From positions 17,705,108 to 17,769,107 of the forward strand of contig NC_092184.1 of assembly GCF_043641665.1 (NCBI RefSeq): a stretch of 64,000 nucleotides of DNA. Direction: 5' to 3'. Each line of letters opens with the position of its first letter. The first letter of the stretch is position 1. The notes beneath the pieces were generated by a model. It made no database searches and was not told the origin of the DNA. It saw only the letters and a program-made list of their open reading frames with translations. The DNA is from Enoplosus armatus (taxonomy: Eukaryota > Chordata > Actinopteri > Centrarchiformes > Enoplosidae). The translations under genes and the position numbers were made by a program. Shown here one piece after another: positions 24,554 to 35,395 of this stretch.

Positions 24554-25905
24554 GCAATAGAAACTATACATTTGTGACGTGTTGATTGACTTATTCAGTA
24601 GGAACAAATGGGTTTGGGGCTCACAGATAGGGTAGTGAAAATATTGAGAGGAGGACAAACTAACACATTGTCAGTTTTGTTTTCTTAATGGGATTTGTTG
24701 ACAATGAGAAAAATGTTCTGTGATGTTTTTGACTTGACGTTTTTGACGTTTTGTTCTCATCTGAAGGTACACCCCTGGATCCCGAGGAACTAAAGGATAA
24801 TGTGATAGTAGCAGCCATGTGTGCAGTGGTGGTTATCAGTTTCATTATGGTGATATTGCTGCTGTGTTGGAAATGCAGGAAAGGACAGAAAGGTAAGGAT
24901 AAAGATTAGGTTTGTCACAGTGTAGCTGTTCTACACACACTTGCATTTCTGTTTGTAAGAATTCAAAGATGCCAGTATGAATGACTCTACAGTAATGGGC
25001 AAAAACTCACAGCAGTTTCTATGCTGGTTTCCAGGAGCAGCAGCAGTAGATGTGAGGCAAGAGATGGGAGTAAATGGATGGGAGGAGTAAGTGGACGTTT
25101 ATTTGACACAATTACCCACAAAGGTCACAATACTTTGATTTCATTCATAAGTAATGTAACATTTAAGCTGGTGAAGAGTTCCATGAGGCACGACTGTGAT
25201 GACGAAATGCTGCTATTCATGATTGTTGACACAAGTCCCAGTTGCCTCAACATTTTCAAAGATTACTGTGACATCAAAATAGTTTTTTTAGCCATAATTT
25301 AAGATTGAATTCCAGATGTTACACAGTAACTAGCGCAGTACTGGCTTTCCTCCATCTCGTCCATTCTGCCTTTCACTTCCTGTTTCGTTTTTAATTGCGA
25401 GCGTCATGGGAATCACCTGACTACAAACAACATATTGGAGCACGCCTAGCTAATCGTGATCCTGTGAGTCAGTGAGTGAGTTTCACCTACACCTGAAATG
25501 CCAGGAGAAAACGAAAGCACCACATTTTGTTTAGTTATACGCTATGAGAATCCATCTTTACATTGTAATCAAGTACATGTGTACCTGTTTAGCCAGTACA
25601 TTTAATATATAATATATAATATATAGTATAATATGGTGATAGCTTCCATTTAGCCAAAAAATACACTTCATACCTTTTTATTCAGGTCTTTCCAAGTATT
25701 CACATATATTATCTACATATATTATGAGTCTGGACAGATATGGATGTAAACTGCAACTTGACTGGTTGGTGGAGGGCGATAATTCTCGTTTATGATTACA
25801 ATCTTGTAACCACTAACCTTAGCCCGTCTTTCCTTTCTATTTTTCATTTTCTCCAGGGAGGTAATATCCCTCAATGAACAAGAAGGAGGGGAAGAGGCAT
25901 CTTGA
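17849..25905 (+). CDS. cd80/86: CD80/CD86-like B7 co-stimulatory ligand (type I membrane protein, 298 residues)
   Basis: B7 ligands on antigen-presenting cells bind CD28 and CTLA-4 on T cells. Eight coding exons join exactly: 17849-17851, 20570-20595, 21702-21766, 22883-23182, 23658-23933, 24767-24892, 25035-25086 and 25857-25905, totalling 897 nt (298 codons plus TGA). All introns are GT-AG, with phases 0, 2, 1, 1, 1, 1 and 2. Domain order is leader (residues 1 to about 35), IgV (C51-C112), IgC (C153-C211), transmembrane helix (236-258) and cytoplasmic tail. One Ig domain per exon with phase 1 borders is typical of the B7 family. The IgV signature FVNGYY...NISHSGDYQC and the short V-C layout resemble teleost CD80/86. 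Other B7 or butyrophilin-like members are possible but less likely. At least six N-glycosylation sequons lie in the ectodomain. Confidence 0.82.
18345..18405. mobile_element. Short LINE-3'UTR-like repeat fragment
   Basis: AATCCCACAGCGGGGAAATT followed by GTCACAGCAGCAAAGACAG resembles 3' segments of fish non-LTR retrotransposons. It is only about 60 bp long and lies in intron 1 of the CD80/86-like gene. Confidence 0.35.
22551..22570. repeat. (C)20 homopolymer in CD80/86-like intron 3
   Basis: Twenty consecutive C residues. The length is likely to be uncertain in the assembly. Confidence 0.95.
22883..23182 (+). CDS. cd80/86: CD80/86-like exon 4: IgV domain
   Basis: This 300-nt exon encodes residues 32-131. 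It contains the V-set cysteine pair C51 (VTFRC) and C112 (GDYQC), the latter in the D-x-Y-x-C motif. Sequons are at N46, N93 and N103. By family knowledge this domain carries the receptor-binding face. If intron 4 is retained, the frame stays open to about 23,316, which would give a secreted V-only form; there is no direct evidence for this. Confidence 0.85.
23658..23933 (+). CDS. cd80/86: CD80/86-like exon 5: IgC-like membrane-proximal domain
   Basis: This 276-nt exon encodes residues 132-223. C153 and C211 are the probable intradomain disulphide, with W165 (MMWNVTG) as the core Trp. Extra cysteines C143, C149 and C202 are present, and C224 follows in the next exon; these are unusual for a single C-set domain. 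Sequons include N166, N180, N193 and N201. The donor is TCT|GTGAGT, and reading through it meets a stop within three codons. Confidence 0.83.
24185..24410. mobile_element. Teleost interspersed repeat (GCTAA-rich, non-autonomous)
   Basis: The segment runs from AGTGGTGCTTTAAGCT through many GCTAACATG-type words (TTTAGCAGGTATAATGTTTACC, CATCTTAGTTTAGCATG) to CTGGGGACCATGAATATCTG. It matches a repeat I recognise from many percomorph genomes. It sits in intron 5 of the CD80/86-like gene. The class is not certain. Confidence 0.65.
24490..24547. repeat. (AT)n microsatellite in CD80/86-like intron 5
   Basis: Nearly pure AT alternation of about 55 bp, cruciform-prone, just after the interspersed repeat at 24,185. 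Confidence 0.95.
24767..24892 (+). CDS. cd80/86: CD80/86-like exon 6: stalk and transmembrane helix
   Basis: The exon encodes a short acidic stalk (TPLDPEELKDN), a 23-residue hydrophobic helix (about 236-258) and a basic stop-transfer CRKGQK. Cysteines C257 and C260 at the inner face could be palmitoylated (inference). Confidence 0.85.
25035..25905 (+). CDS. cd80/86: CD80/86-like exons 7-8: cytoplasmic tail and stop
   Basis: Exon 7 (25035-25086) and exon 8 (25857-25905) finish the tail, ending NEQEGGEEAS then TGA at 25903-25905. The tail after the helix is about 40 residues, acidic, and contains no tyrosine, so no ITIM or ITAM can be present. Splice sites CCAG|GA and GGAGGA|GTAAGT, and CTCCAG|GGAGG, give an uninterrupted frame. 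Confidence 0.78.
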
Positions 25906-27044
25906 GTGCTGAATTGGTGAAGAAGATTATCCAATTTCTACTCAGGCCAAAAATCTTACGTGTCTAGAATCTAGAACTGAAACTGTATGTCACTCAAGTG
26001 TACATTACATTTGTGACTGACAGCAACATAGAAGCCAGGAGTGACCAGCGACTGGGGGTGTCAGTAACTGACTGGGACAGTGTTTGAGGAAGTATTCTTT
26101 ATCAGTATCCCTTCACTGCACAGCACAGTGTGTCATTAGATTGACAGGTTACAGGTTACTTCTGAGAAAAAGGACTTTTCCACTGGTTTGTGGTGAGATT
26201 GTTGTTGTATACTGGGCAACAGTCTCTAAGGGAAACACTTCTCAGCACTGTGAGCAGTGAAATCAAAAGCACAAAAGACTGCACTTAAAGTTCGAAGAAA
26301 TAATTGTCTTGTTGTAACACTGACCTCTATGGGGAGAAGTGGGATCTGTTAGCTATAAGTGTCACTTTTTAAAGTTAATTATGTTGTTTTTGCACTTTAA
26401 AATTGCCCTTTATGGATTTTCTTTTTTTTATTGAAGCACACAATAGAACAGTCAATGTTAGTTTGAAAGTGATCGAAAGGCACTATGGTGCCTAATTTGT
26501 GTCCAGGGTTTTACTCTTTATTTAGTTTTGTCAGAAATTATCAGTAGCAGAAGCTGTGAAAAAGAGTTTTCTGCATTTTGCTGTTTCATCAAAGTGTTCT
26601 ACAGTAGATTCCAGTGTTCCCCTATCAGGTGCAATATTAAATACAAAGCAAAAGGGTTTTTTCTTTTTAAAATAAATTACCGTTACCCTCACGAGTAATA
26701 TTTTGGTCTTCTTCACAACTCTGACATATTGTTTCAAGCAACTGTTCTCATGTGAAATAACCTTTTTGAATGATGTGTTACTATTTATTTATTTCAATGT
26801 TTTTCTTTCTCGACATCAAACTGAACATTGTTTAACTTGTTTACGTTATTTTGAGTAAGGAGAACTCGGCTGCTCTCATTTCCTAAATTTGTACAAAACA
26901 ACCGTCTTGCTGTTGTAACTTTGTCTTGTTTGTTTGTTTGTTTGTTTGTTTGTTTGTTTGTTTGTTTGTTTGTTTGTCATTTCACATCACAATCCTGTCT
27001 GGGATCTCATTTTTCTTTGGTATTGTGATGTAAAATCAATTAAA
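25906..27044 (+). other. cd80/86: CD80/86-like 3'UTR and probable polyadenylation signals
   Basis: After the stop the sequence is A/T-rich and without coding potential. AATAAA at 26671-26676 and ATTAAA at 27039-27044 are candidate poly(A) signals, giving a 3'UTR of roughly 0.8 or 1.15 kb. A (GTTT)n array lies between them. Which signal is used cannot be told from sequence. Confidence 0.5.
26926..26977. repeat. (GTTT)n tetranucleotide array in the CD80/86-like 3'UTR region
   Basis: About thirteen perfect GTTT units between the two candidate poly(A) signals. Confidence 0.95.
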
Positions 27045-27049
27045 CTAAT

Positions 27050-29766
27050 TTAATCTTTATCGTGTTGCGGGAAGAATTACTTTTCACTCATTTCACTATA
27101 TGGTCAAAACATGCTATTTGAACTTCTGCAGTAGATTGATAAATATTGTAGATCTTTATCCCAACAGTTTTTCTTTTCAGTTGCAATGCATTTTCATTGC
27201 CACTAGATGTAGTACTAGCACCACAGAGACAAGACGAGTCTCCTGCTGTCAAGGCTGATTGGTGTGGTGGTTGGTATACTATAACATCAGAATATTACTG
27301 TGAAGAACCACATCCGTGAGCCCGATCACATTTGTCAGCTAGCCTGCAAAAGCAACTTAGTCTCCACCTCCTCGGGGAATAACACAATGTTTATGCATTC
27401 AGCACATGAAGTGTAATCAAAGCAATGTGAGCACAATCCCTTTAAACCGGGATACATAATGTCTCTCTGACCTCAATATGTGGTCACCTGCCAGAGGAAG
27501 GAAGGAAGGAGTACAGCAAAGAAATAAGAGCTGGAAAGAAGAGAGGATTGTAGGCTGGATGTGAGAAAACATCAAGGGGAGGAGAAGAGATGTAAGGCCC
27601 TTTGCTCACATGAACCTATTGAGTCTATGAGAGCAGAGAGAAGAAGATAGAATATCAAGGAAAACATAGAATATTGTTAACATTATAGATATACACTTCA
27701 CATTAACCTTTCTGTATATACGTCTCAAACTGTTCACCACTCTTCTTTATACCTCTCTTGCTCCCACTCTCTTTCTCCTTCTTCACACATTTTATTCTTT
27801 CAAAACACACCTCCACTTCTCTTCCTCGCTTGCTTTCTCTCTGTCTCATGAGTCACTGTGACAGGCTGTCAGTCCACCTCTCTGCTGTGTGTTTACATTG
27901 GGCAGCAGAGCAGCACCAGGCTGGTTGCACTTCAGGAATGTAACCCCCAAGGTCCCTGCCCTCCTCCTCCTCTTTTCCCCACTCCCCACCGCTTTTCTTG
28001 CACTCCTTTATTCCCTCATTGCACAGATTCACTCCTTCCCCTTCTCCTCACTTTCCTTCTGTTCCTTATTCCGTCATTTCCCTTCTTCCGCTCCTCTCCT
28101 CCCTCTAATTATCCTCCCCTCTGCCCCATCAACCCCCATCCCTTCGTGAGATCCCTTCCTCTCCTTCTGCCACTCTTTTCTTACCCACCCTTTCTCCTTT
28201 CTCTCCTCTGAACCTCCACTCCCCTTCTCCCATCGCCTTTTTCTATCCCCTCTTTAAAATTCAGAGCGCATTGTCCGAGCTCACTCACACCCCCCATTCC
28301 CCTGTCATCATCCCGTCACCTCCCACTTCTCCCCATCTCTCTGTCCTCCCTCCTTCATTCCTCTGCTGTCTAACCCAAACAAACCAGGGAGGACTTTCCT
28401 CTGTGGTGGCTGCAGGAGAAACACACCACATGTCAGACTTGGTTTAAACATAAACATTAGTCAATTTGAGGTACTGGAAAAGGATATGAGGCGCTTAAGT
28501 TCAACATGAGAAAGGGCTACCATTAGGAAATCTTAATTCTAAAACGTACCACTGTATACACAAACATCACAGCAGAGAACAGCATACTTTGGTGTATATT
28601 GGCAAATGTATATTTTTTGGAATGGGGCAACTGCATCAAAGAAAGACTAAAACCAATGGACTCCATAGAAAAACAATAAAAAGCCATTTTCGATTGGTTT
28701 GTTCAAGTTAAAAACCTACAAAGCCTACAAAATTTTGCTTTGCACAAAAAAAGCTTTTTTAGACCTTTTACTACGAGGAGAGCCTTGAATTTAATTTGAA
28801 TTCTTTGATGAATACCATTGATGCTGCAAACTAATTTTATATATGAATAAAATCTATTGTGAGATTAAAAATAAACATCTTAGTGGAAAGAAACACTGAG
28901 GTCTGAACTTCAGCTCCCATTTTGTTTCCAAATGGAATTAAGCATGTAAGAACTTAAGTTTTTATAGACACATTAGGAGTCCAGGCAAAGACAGTTGATC
29001 TAATAATTATGAACAATCAAAGCAGACTGTTCTGTTTTCCAGTGACGCAACAGAGTGTGTAATCTCCTGCTTAATGGAGAACCTTTTCAGTCCTGTGGCA
29101 TTTCTCAGCAAGAGGCGTGTGACCTCTGCCACACTGTTCTGTGTGGCGTCCATACCAGGGGATTTATAATCAGATTATACTAGTTATGAAAGTCAACTAG
29201 ATTAGTTTTAGTGTGCAGGGGCCGGAGCACAAGGCATCGATTCACAGCGGGAGAGGGGAGCTGATCAGCATGAGGGCGATTGGGCTGTTTACATTCTCTA
29301 AATAACACTAGGCATTTCACTATCTGATATCTGAATCAGATAAGTGTGTGCTTGCATATATGTGAACATGTTTTGTATTGTGTATACACAATATAAATAT
29401 TTTTTTGAAATACTAAAATCTCATTGCATTTTATTCATTTTGCACTGAGCTACTCATTTAAATATAATGATTTTGTCTCCCAATTGTGAAAACTGGATTG
29501 AAGACAGACCATATAAAATAATGTAAATCATATACACAATTCATCTAAATGGAGACAAAAAAATAAAGCATTTTTAGTGTTTGTCAACTGATCATAACTG
29601 AGAATATAGTCATGTTTTCCTGCTGGGTTTTCAAATATTCAGAAGCATCAGAAAACATTAATAACCTAGATTTAATTGTTGTCTAATGTTTTTCCCTGAA
29701 TTACAAGACCAGCTGGTAGGTTCCAGTCTTTGAATTTTAGTGGTGCGTGCACATTTTAGTAGATAC
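27050..29766. other. Noncoding stretch downstream of the CD80/86-like gene
   Basis: Contains the pyrimidine-rich region noted separately and unremarkable A/T-rich sequence. A moderately GC-rich patch at 29,040-29,300 carries a 48-codon minus-strand frame (29007-29153) with no recognisable family; it could equally be a conserved noncoding element. Confidence 0.5.
27721..28400. repeat. Pyrimidine-rich (CT) region
   Basis: The plus strand is strongly C/T biased over several hundred bases (densest about 27,950-28,260). Open frames of 117 and 86 codons here are low-complexity Pro/Leu/Ser strings and are not genes. Confidence 0.8.
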
Positions 29767-29983
29767 CTTTTGTAGATGGTGTAGTTGGAAGAAACACAAT
29801 GAGGCTGATGGAGCAGAGACGGTGAGGGACCGAGCAGGTCAGGAGGTTCAGAGCTCTGGTGCTTCAGCTGAGTGATCATGTTGTTGCTGTCACTGCAGAA
29901 ACCCTCTCCCTGACCCCCAGAGACAGGAGAGGTGACCTGGAAGCATTTATCACCTCGGTGCTTTCTGACCCATGACCTGAGGC
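29767..29983 (-). other. Exon-like open segment with good splice sites, gene unknown
   Basis: On the minus strand a long pyrimidine run ending TTTTCCCTATCTCAG precedes a 217-nt open stretch that ends AAAAG|GTATCT. The peptide includes RKHRGDKCFQVTSPVSGGQ and SEPPDLLGPSPSLL, mixed composition unlike the repeat-driven frames around it. It would enter after one base of a codon and leave after two. I do not recognise the family and found no partner exon nearby; it may be chance or a remnant. Confidence 0.25.
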
Positions 29984-30576
29984 CTGAGATAGGGAAAAGA
30001 CACACGAGAGGGAAGGAGGGAGAAGATAAAGAAAGGCACAGGGGAAGGGGTGACCAATGCGACAATAATTATTTGTTATATGAAATTTGTAAACTAGAAC
30101 GGTTTATTACATTGTTCATGAGATGAGTTTCGCTGGTTTATGCAACTGTTGGAAACCAATATGGACTTCATGAGTGTGCATCAATGACAATATTTCTCTT
30201 GGTCAGAAGATGAAAACATTGCCGGAGTATATGTGTGGTCTCGGTTTGGGTGAGCCAAAAGCCATCAGCAGAGACTTGAAAGAGCTTGAAACAACCTGGG
30301 AAAGAGGGATGTGTGCTGGCTTGGAGCCCAATAGAACTATTAACACCTCTCTGTAATGGTGATACACCAAAGGAGTTCCCGGCCAAGGCCTTTTCGACCA
30401 GACTATGACCTGATATCTAAAGTTGTGTGTGTGTGTGTGTAGATGAGCGAAATCTGAGCAGGCATTGACTGGAGTCACATCTCCTTTGAATATTTATAGA
30501 ACTGCTTAAGATGTGACCTTTACTTTTGCACACAGACATACTCAGAGAACGCTTTATACATCTATCTATCTGTACA

Positions 30577-30715
30577 GTAGACATTGTTCTGCTGCCTGAA
30601 ACACTCAGACAGGTGATCATACTGAAGCCAACTGTCCTGTGGGAGGATCGTATGAGGGAAGCCAACGAGTAGAACAGAGGCCAGTATGAGGGATTGGTGG
30701 GTGAGATGCCCAGTT
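30577..30715 (+). pseudogene. Decayed LINE-type retrotransposon ORF2 fragment
   Basis: Translation of the plus strand reads DIVLLPETLRQVIILKPTV then LWEDRMREANE, a stop, and NRGQYEGLVGE. This follows the pattern of fish non-LTR ORF2 C-terminal segments (VILLELTVPWEDR..EA.ERK...Y..L). There is at least one internal stop and the similarity fades after about 45 codons. The exact family cannot be assigned. Confidence 0.55.
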
Positions 30716-31104
30716 GGCTGCAGACGGCTGGCAGCTTCATGTTTCTGCAGAGGCTGAACATTAGAGACCATCCAAAGTATTTGTAATGTCCATTGTGAAA
30801 GACCGTTAAGCGACATCATAATACAACATGATGTCTGCTACGTGCTGTTCCACAGTACTTTTCTGTGTTGCTGTGTTATACCCAAGGATGGATGTTTCCA
30901 TTTTACAGCCTCTTACTGTGAAGATTCCACTACTTTGACCTTATTTGGTTACTGGGGCATTTTCTATTGCACTACAGGCAACTGCACAGTCATAAATTAG
31001 AAGAGTCTTGTTTGCTTTTTTCTTCATGCACATGATTAAGGAAGCCAGTGCAGATTTAAGAGACAGTAGGGTTTATTGGAGACCAGACAATGAAAATGGA
31101 GTTT

Positions 31105-31380
31105 GGCGGCATGGTGGAGCAGTGGTTAGCTGGTGGTAAAGCTGGTTAGCGCGGGTTGGGGGTTCGATCCCCGGCTCCATCCGTCATATCCTCAAGTGTC
31201 CTTGAGCAAGACACTGAACCCTAAGTTGCTCCTGATGGAGACCAGCACCTTGAATGGCAGTTCAGTCACCATCGGTGTGTAAATATGTGAGTGAATGGGT
31301 GAATGAGACTTAGCTATAAAGCGCTTTGGGAACCATGAAGGTTGAAAAGCGCTATATAAGTGAGATAATTTACCATTTAC
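31105..31380 (+). mobile_element. V-SINE-type tRNA-derived SINE, near full length
   Basis: A-box-like TGGAGCAGTGG near 31,115-31,125 and B box GGTTCGATCCC at 31,161-31,171 form a split pol III promoter. They are followed by the same central and 3' tail segments as the copy at 11,038, with few differences. The tail ends in TTTACCATTTAC-type repeats. The A-B interval holds a partial duplication of GGTTAGC. Confidence 0.88.
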
Positions 31381-33594
31381 TATTTCATTTAATTACTCCA
31401 GTGTACAACAATAGGCCACAACTAAAACCCTTATTTGGGATGTTTTTTCCTCTGCTATATCAGAGTCAAGACATCATATTGTTTGGATGAAATTACAAAT
31501 TGCTAATTAATTATTTAGTCTTTTCTGATGAAAAATCAACCTCCTCAATTAGTGTAGACAAACTATGTTAGCAGATGTGCAGATTAACCTATTTTAATAA
31601 CTACGAATATGTAAGTTATGGCACTGAAAGATGATCAAGCTGTTTGGTGTCTGTGTGTGTTTGTGGATGCATGGAATCTCCTCTGGGAATGGCTGTTGCA
31701 ACAGCTGTGTGACATTTATCCAATTATTATATATATTATCCAACAGTTTATCTTCTGCTTATCGATTGCTGCAGGAAGAACGAGGGATGAAAAGATGGGA
31801 AATTAAAAAAAAAAAGTTTAAGTATGTTGTGTGTTTGGACTAAAGAGCTGTAGGTGAAGGGGACACAACTGAAACTGAGAAAAGAGGTGAAGAAAAATGG
31901 CTGACATGCTGTGCAAGCTGGGGATACTTGACACCAACAGGTCCCTGCAGCAACCTCCACTTAAATTTATCTCTACACCCTAGACATGGTGAGGGATTTG
32001 AGGAGGGACACAGTGTACAGAGACTAATGTAGCTGAAATACAAGGCAGTTTATGTAGGGACATTTTTTGTGTATGTTTTCTCCCTGTATCTATCAGTGCA
32101 AAGACCTGTGTATGGGCTTGCATGTGTAAGAGTTTGACTATGTAAATGAAGGTGTGTGTGTGTGTGTGTGTGTGTGTGTATTTGCGTGTTTGTAATAAGA
32201 GACACCTGAGACAGTTAGAAGGTCATTCCTGGAGTCTGGTCACATAGCTTTGATCATTTTCTCGTCGCCTCAGAAATAGACCAGAGAGGACGGGATGGGC
32301 ACAAACTCTCCCTCTTTATGTGAGTGTGTGTGTGTGTGTCCAAGGGATAGTGCTAGCCCAACAGACTGACAGGGAATCCACACTTGTTTGTAGTGCACAA
32401 GCCTGTGTTTGCATGACTGCACTAATGCATTAGCACCCATACCTTTGTTTGGCACTGCTTGCATCTGCTGTGTGAATGTATTCCTGCGCATGCATGCAAA
32501 TGCGTGCGGGGACAGTGTGTGTGTGTGTGTGTGTGTGTTTATGTGTGCAGTCATGCCAGTGCTGAGAGGTGTGATCGTGGTTTAAATTCTTATAGTTGTC
32601 AAAACAATAAATTCTAGCTGGAGACTCAGATCAGCTTCTGAGAGCTGCAGACCACATTTTTACACACTGCTTACATGCACACTTGCAAACACACGCACAC
32701 ACACACAGATGCAACCAAACACGTGTTAAAGAACGGTGTCTTTCTCAACAGGTGTGGGCCCCAAAATAATACATACTATACTATAAAATGTGTATGGGTT
32801 TACGGAGAGAGATACAGAGATGTTTTTGTGTGTTTTTGTGAGTGTATGTTTACCTTCATGCATGCCCCAGATGCAAACTCAAAATCCAAAACTGAAGAAT
32901 AATATCCATAACTATCCATATCCATAGTTATTTCGAATGGCACAGTTACATACATACCATAAAGCTGCTGATCAATATATATCTCACTGACTGTGGCTTT
33001 TTAATGAGGTGTAGCATGGTAAGTTTGCACGGTGAACAGGTTTACAAGGAGCAGCAGTAGATGATGTGGAAAGAGATGCCCTGTTCTGTGTTTATTGAAT
33101 TATGACTTCAGCAGTCCTTATAAGGCAAGTATTCATTCAGTGCAGAGTTTGAGGAGAGCCTTAAAGTATTTAATTTGCCTATAAAGCAGCACACATGTAG
33201 ATGGGAAATGACTCACCATGCAGGGCAGCAATCATAGTAAAAGAAAACCACCCAGCAGGCAAAGCTTCTTGTTGCAGAAATGACTCCTTCCTTCAGAAAA
33301 AAGTCCCTTTTTGTGACCAGTTTTCTGTGAACATGCAGCAGCACTCACAAGACAATTGAAGTGAATGGGAACATTGACATGACAGATGACATCATTTAGT
33401 TAAAACATCAAAGTCTGAAAATGATCTTTCCAAGTGTAGTAGTGTAGTGATGATAGTGATGATGTGTTTCTTTTTGAGGCAATTTATACTTGATAATTAC
33501 ATCCATAGATTTTCTCTGGAATGGATCTTCATACATGTTCAGACAGACATTGTTTTATCGTCACGTTTCATACACTCTCTTATCCTTCCTTCAC

Positions 33595-33633
<39 letters not shown>

Positions 33634-33637
33634 CACA

Positions 33638-33686
<49 letters not shown>
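33595..33686. repeat. Compound microsatellite (ACAG)n(AC)n
   Basis: About nine ACAG units pass into about 25 AC units. It lies 290 bp left of the Tc1 element. Confidence 0.95.
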
Positions 33687-33689
<3 letters not shown>

Positions 33690-33976
33690 GTTCTGCACGA
33701 CATCTCTGCTTGCTACCACCATCAAGAAATCTAACTCCTTCCAGCTCCTTCCAATGTACTTGATAACATGCATGTAAACATTGTCCCTAAAATGGCCACT
33801 GTACAGAGGATAAGCCCTTTTAATTTAGCCTACAAAGTTTACTATTTTTGTCTCAGTGTTCAGTGTGAGTAAAGCAAAAGTGTCTGACTTTTAGTCACAC
33901 ACCCCTCCTGTTATTATATTTGGAGCCTTTAAAGTACAACCTAATTACCTTGTAGCTACTGCATGCAAAAGAAATA

Positions 33977-34193
33977 CAGTGCATCCGGAAAGTATTCACG
34001 GCGCTTCACTTTTTCCACATTTTGTTATGTTACACCCTTATTCCAAAATGGATTAAATTAATTTTTTTCCTCAAAATTCTACACACAACACCCCATAATG
34101 ACAATGTGAAAAAAGTTTTTTTGAAATTTTTGCAAATTTATTAAAAATAAAAAACTAAGAAATCACATGTACATAAGTATTCACAGCCTTTGC
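33977..34193 (+). repeat. Left terminal inverted repeat of the Tc1 element
   Basis: It begins CAGTGCATCCGG and ends near CACAGCCTTTGC. GGAAAGTATTCACGGCGC (outer) and ACATAAGTATTCACAGCC (inner) are the probable transposase-binding direct repeats. Confidence 0.9.
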
Positions 34194-34354
34194 CATGAAG
34201 CTCAAAATTGAGCTCAGGTGCATCCTGTTTCCACTGATCATCCTTGAGATGTTTCTGCAGCTTAATTGGAGTCCACCTGTGGTAAATTCAGTTGATTGGA
34301 CATGATTTGGAAAGGCACACACCTGTCTATATAAGGTCCCACAGTTGACAGTGC

Positions 34355-35395
34355 ATGTCAGAGCACAAACCAAGCACGAAGTCAAAGGAATTGTCTGTAG
34401 ACCTCCGAGACAGGATTGTCTCGAGGCACAAATCTGGGGAAGGTTACAGAAAAATTTCTGCTGCTTTGAAGGTCCCAATGAGCACAGTGGCCTCCATCAT
34501 CCGTAAGTGGAAGAAGTTCGGAACCACCAGGACTCTTCCTAGAGCTGGCCGGCCATCTAAACTGAGTAATCGGGGGAGAAGGGCCTTAGTCAGGGAGGTG
34601 ACCAAGAACCCGATGGTCACTCTGTCAGAGCTCCAGAGTTCCTCTGTGGAGAGAGGAGAACCTTCCAGAAGGACAACCATCTCTGCAGCAATCCACCAAT
34701 CAGGCCTGTATGGTAGAGTGGCCAGACGGAAGCCACTCCTTAGTAAAAGGCACATAGCAGCCCGCCTGGAGTTTGCCAAAAGGCACCTGAAGGACTCTCA
34801 GACCATGAGAAACAAAATTCTCTGGTCTGATGAGACAAAGATTGAACTCTTTGGTGTGAATGCCAGGCGTCACGTTTGGAGGAAACCAGGCACCGCTCAT
34901 CACCAGGCCAATACCATCCCTACAGTGAAGCATGGTGGTGGCAGCATCATGCTGTGGGGATGTTTTTCAGCGGCAGGAACTGGGAGACTAGTCAGGATAG
35001 AGGGAAAGATGAATGCAGCAAAGTACAGAGACATCCTGGATGAAAACCTGCTCCAGAGCGCTCTTGACCTCAGACTGGGGCGACGGTTTATCTTTCAGCA
35101 GGACAACGACCCTAAGTACACAGCCAAGATATCAAAGGAGTGGCTTCAGGACAACTCTGTGAATGTCCTTGAGTGGCCCAGCCAGAGCCCAGACTTGAAT
35201 CCGATTGAACATCTCTAGAGAGATCTGAAAATGGCTGTGCACCGATGCTTCCCATCCAACCTGATGGAGCTTGAGAGGTGCTGCAAAGAGGAATGGGTGA
35301 AACTGCCCAAAGATAGGTGTGCCAAGCTTGTGGCATCATATTCAAAAAGACTTGAGGCTGTAATTGCTGCCAAAGGTGCATCAACAAAGTATTGA
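34355..35395 (+). pseudogene. Tc1-like transposase, interrupted by one in-frame stop
   Basis: The frame opens at 34355 and runs 287 codons to TAG at 35216-35218, then continues open in the same frame for 58 more codons to TGA at 35393-35395, close to the usual Tc1 transposase length. Residues 1 to about 120 form the paired-like helix-turn-helix DNA-binding region with a GRPSK motif. The catalytic triad is present as D159 (WSDET), D250 (FQQDN) and E285 (LNPIE), with 34 residues between the last two (DD34E). The stop falls three codons after E285, where a Trp codon is expected, and removes the C-terminal end. Confidence 0.92.

Larger units (their letters stand above)
29984..33594. other. Noncoding stretch with retrotransposon remnants and TG arrays
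   Basis: Apart from the LINE fragment and SINE listed separately, it holds TG/CA arrays at about 30,424-30,440, 32,153-32,180, 32,321-32,339, 32,515-32,538 and 32,690-32,707. No coding exon was recognised. Confidence 0.6.

Noticed and set aside
31105..31180. tRNA gene suggested by A- and B-box-like sequence
   Set aside because: The boxes belong to the SINE head; no cloverleaf can be completed and the sequence continues into the SINE body. The same applies near 11,050.
33595..33686. CRISPR-like array of short regular repeats
   Set aside because: It is a compound microsatellite without spacers, in a vertebrate genome.
34444..34933. Minus-strand frames of 111 and 77 codons
   Set aside because: Antisense shadows of the Tc1 transposase.
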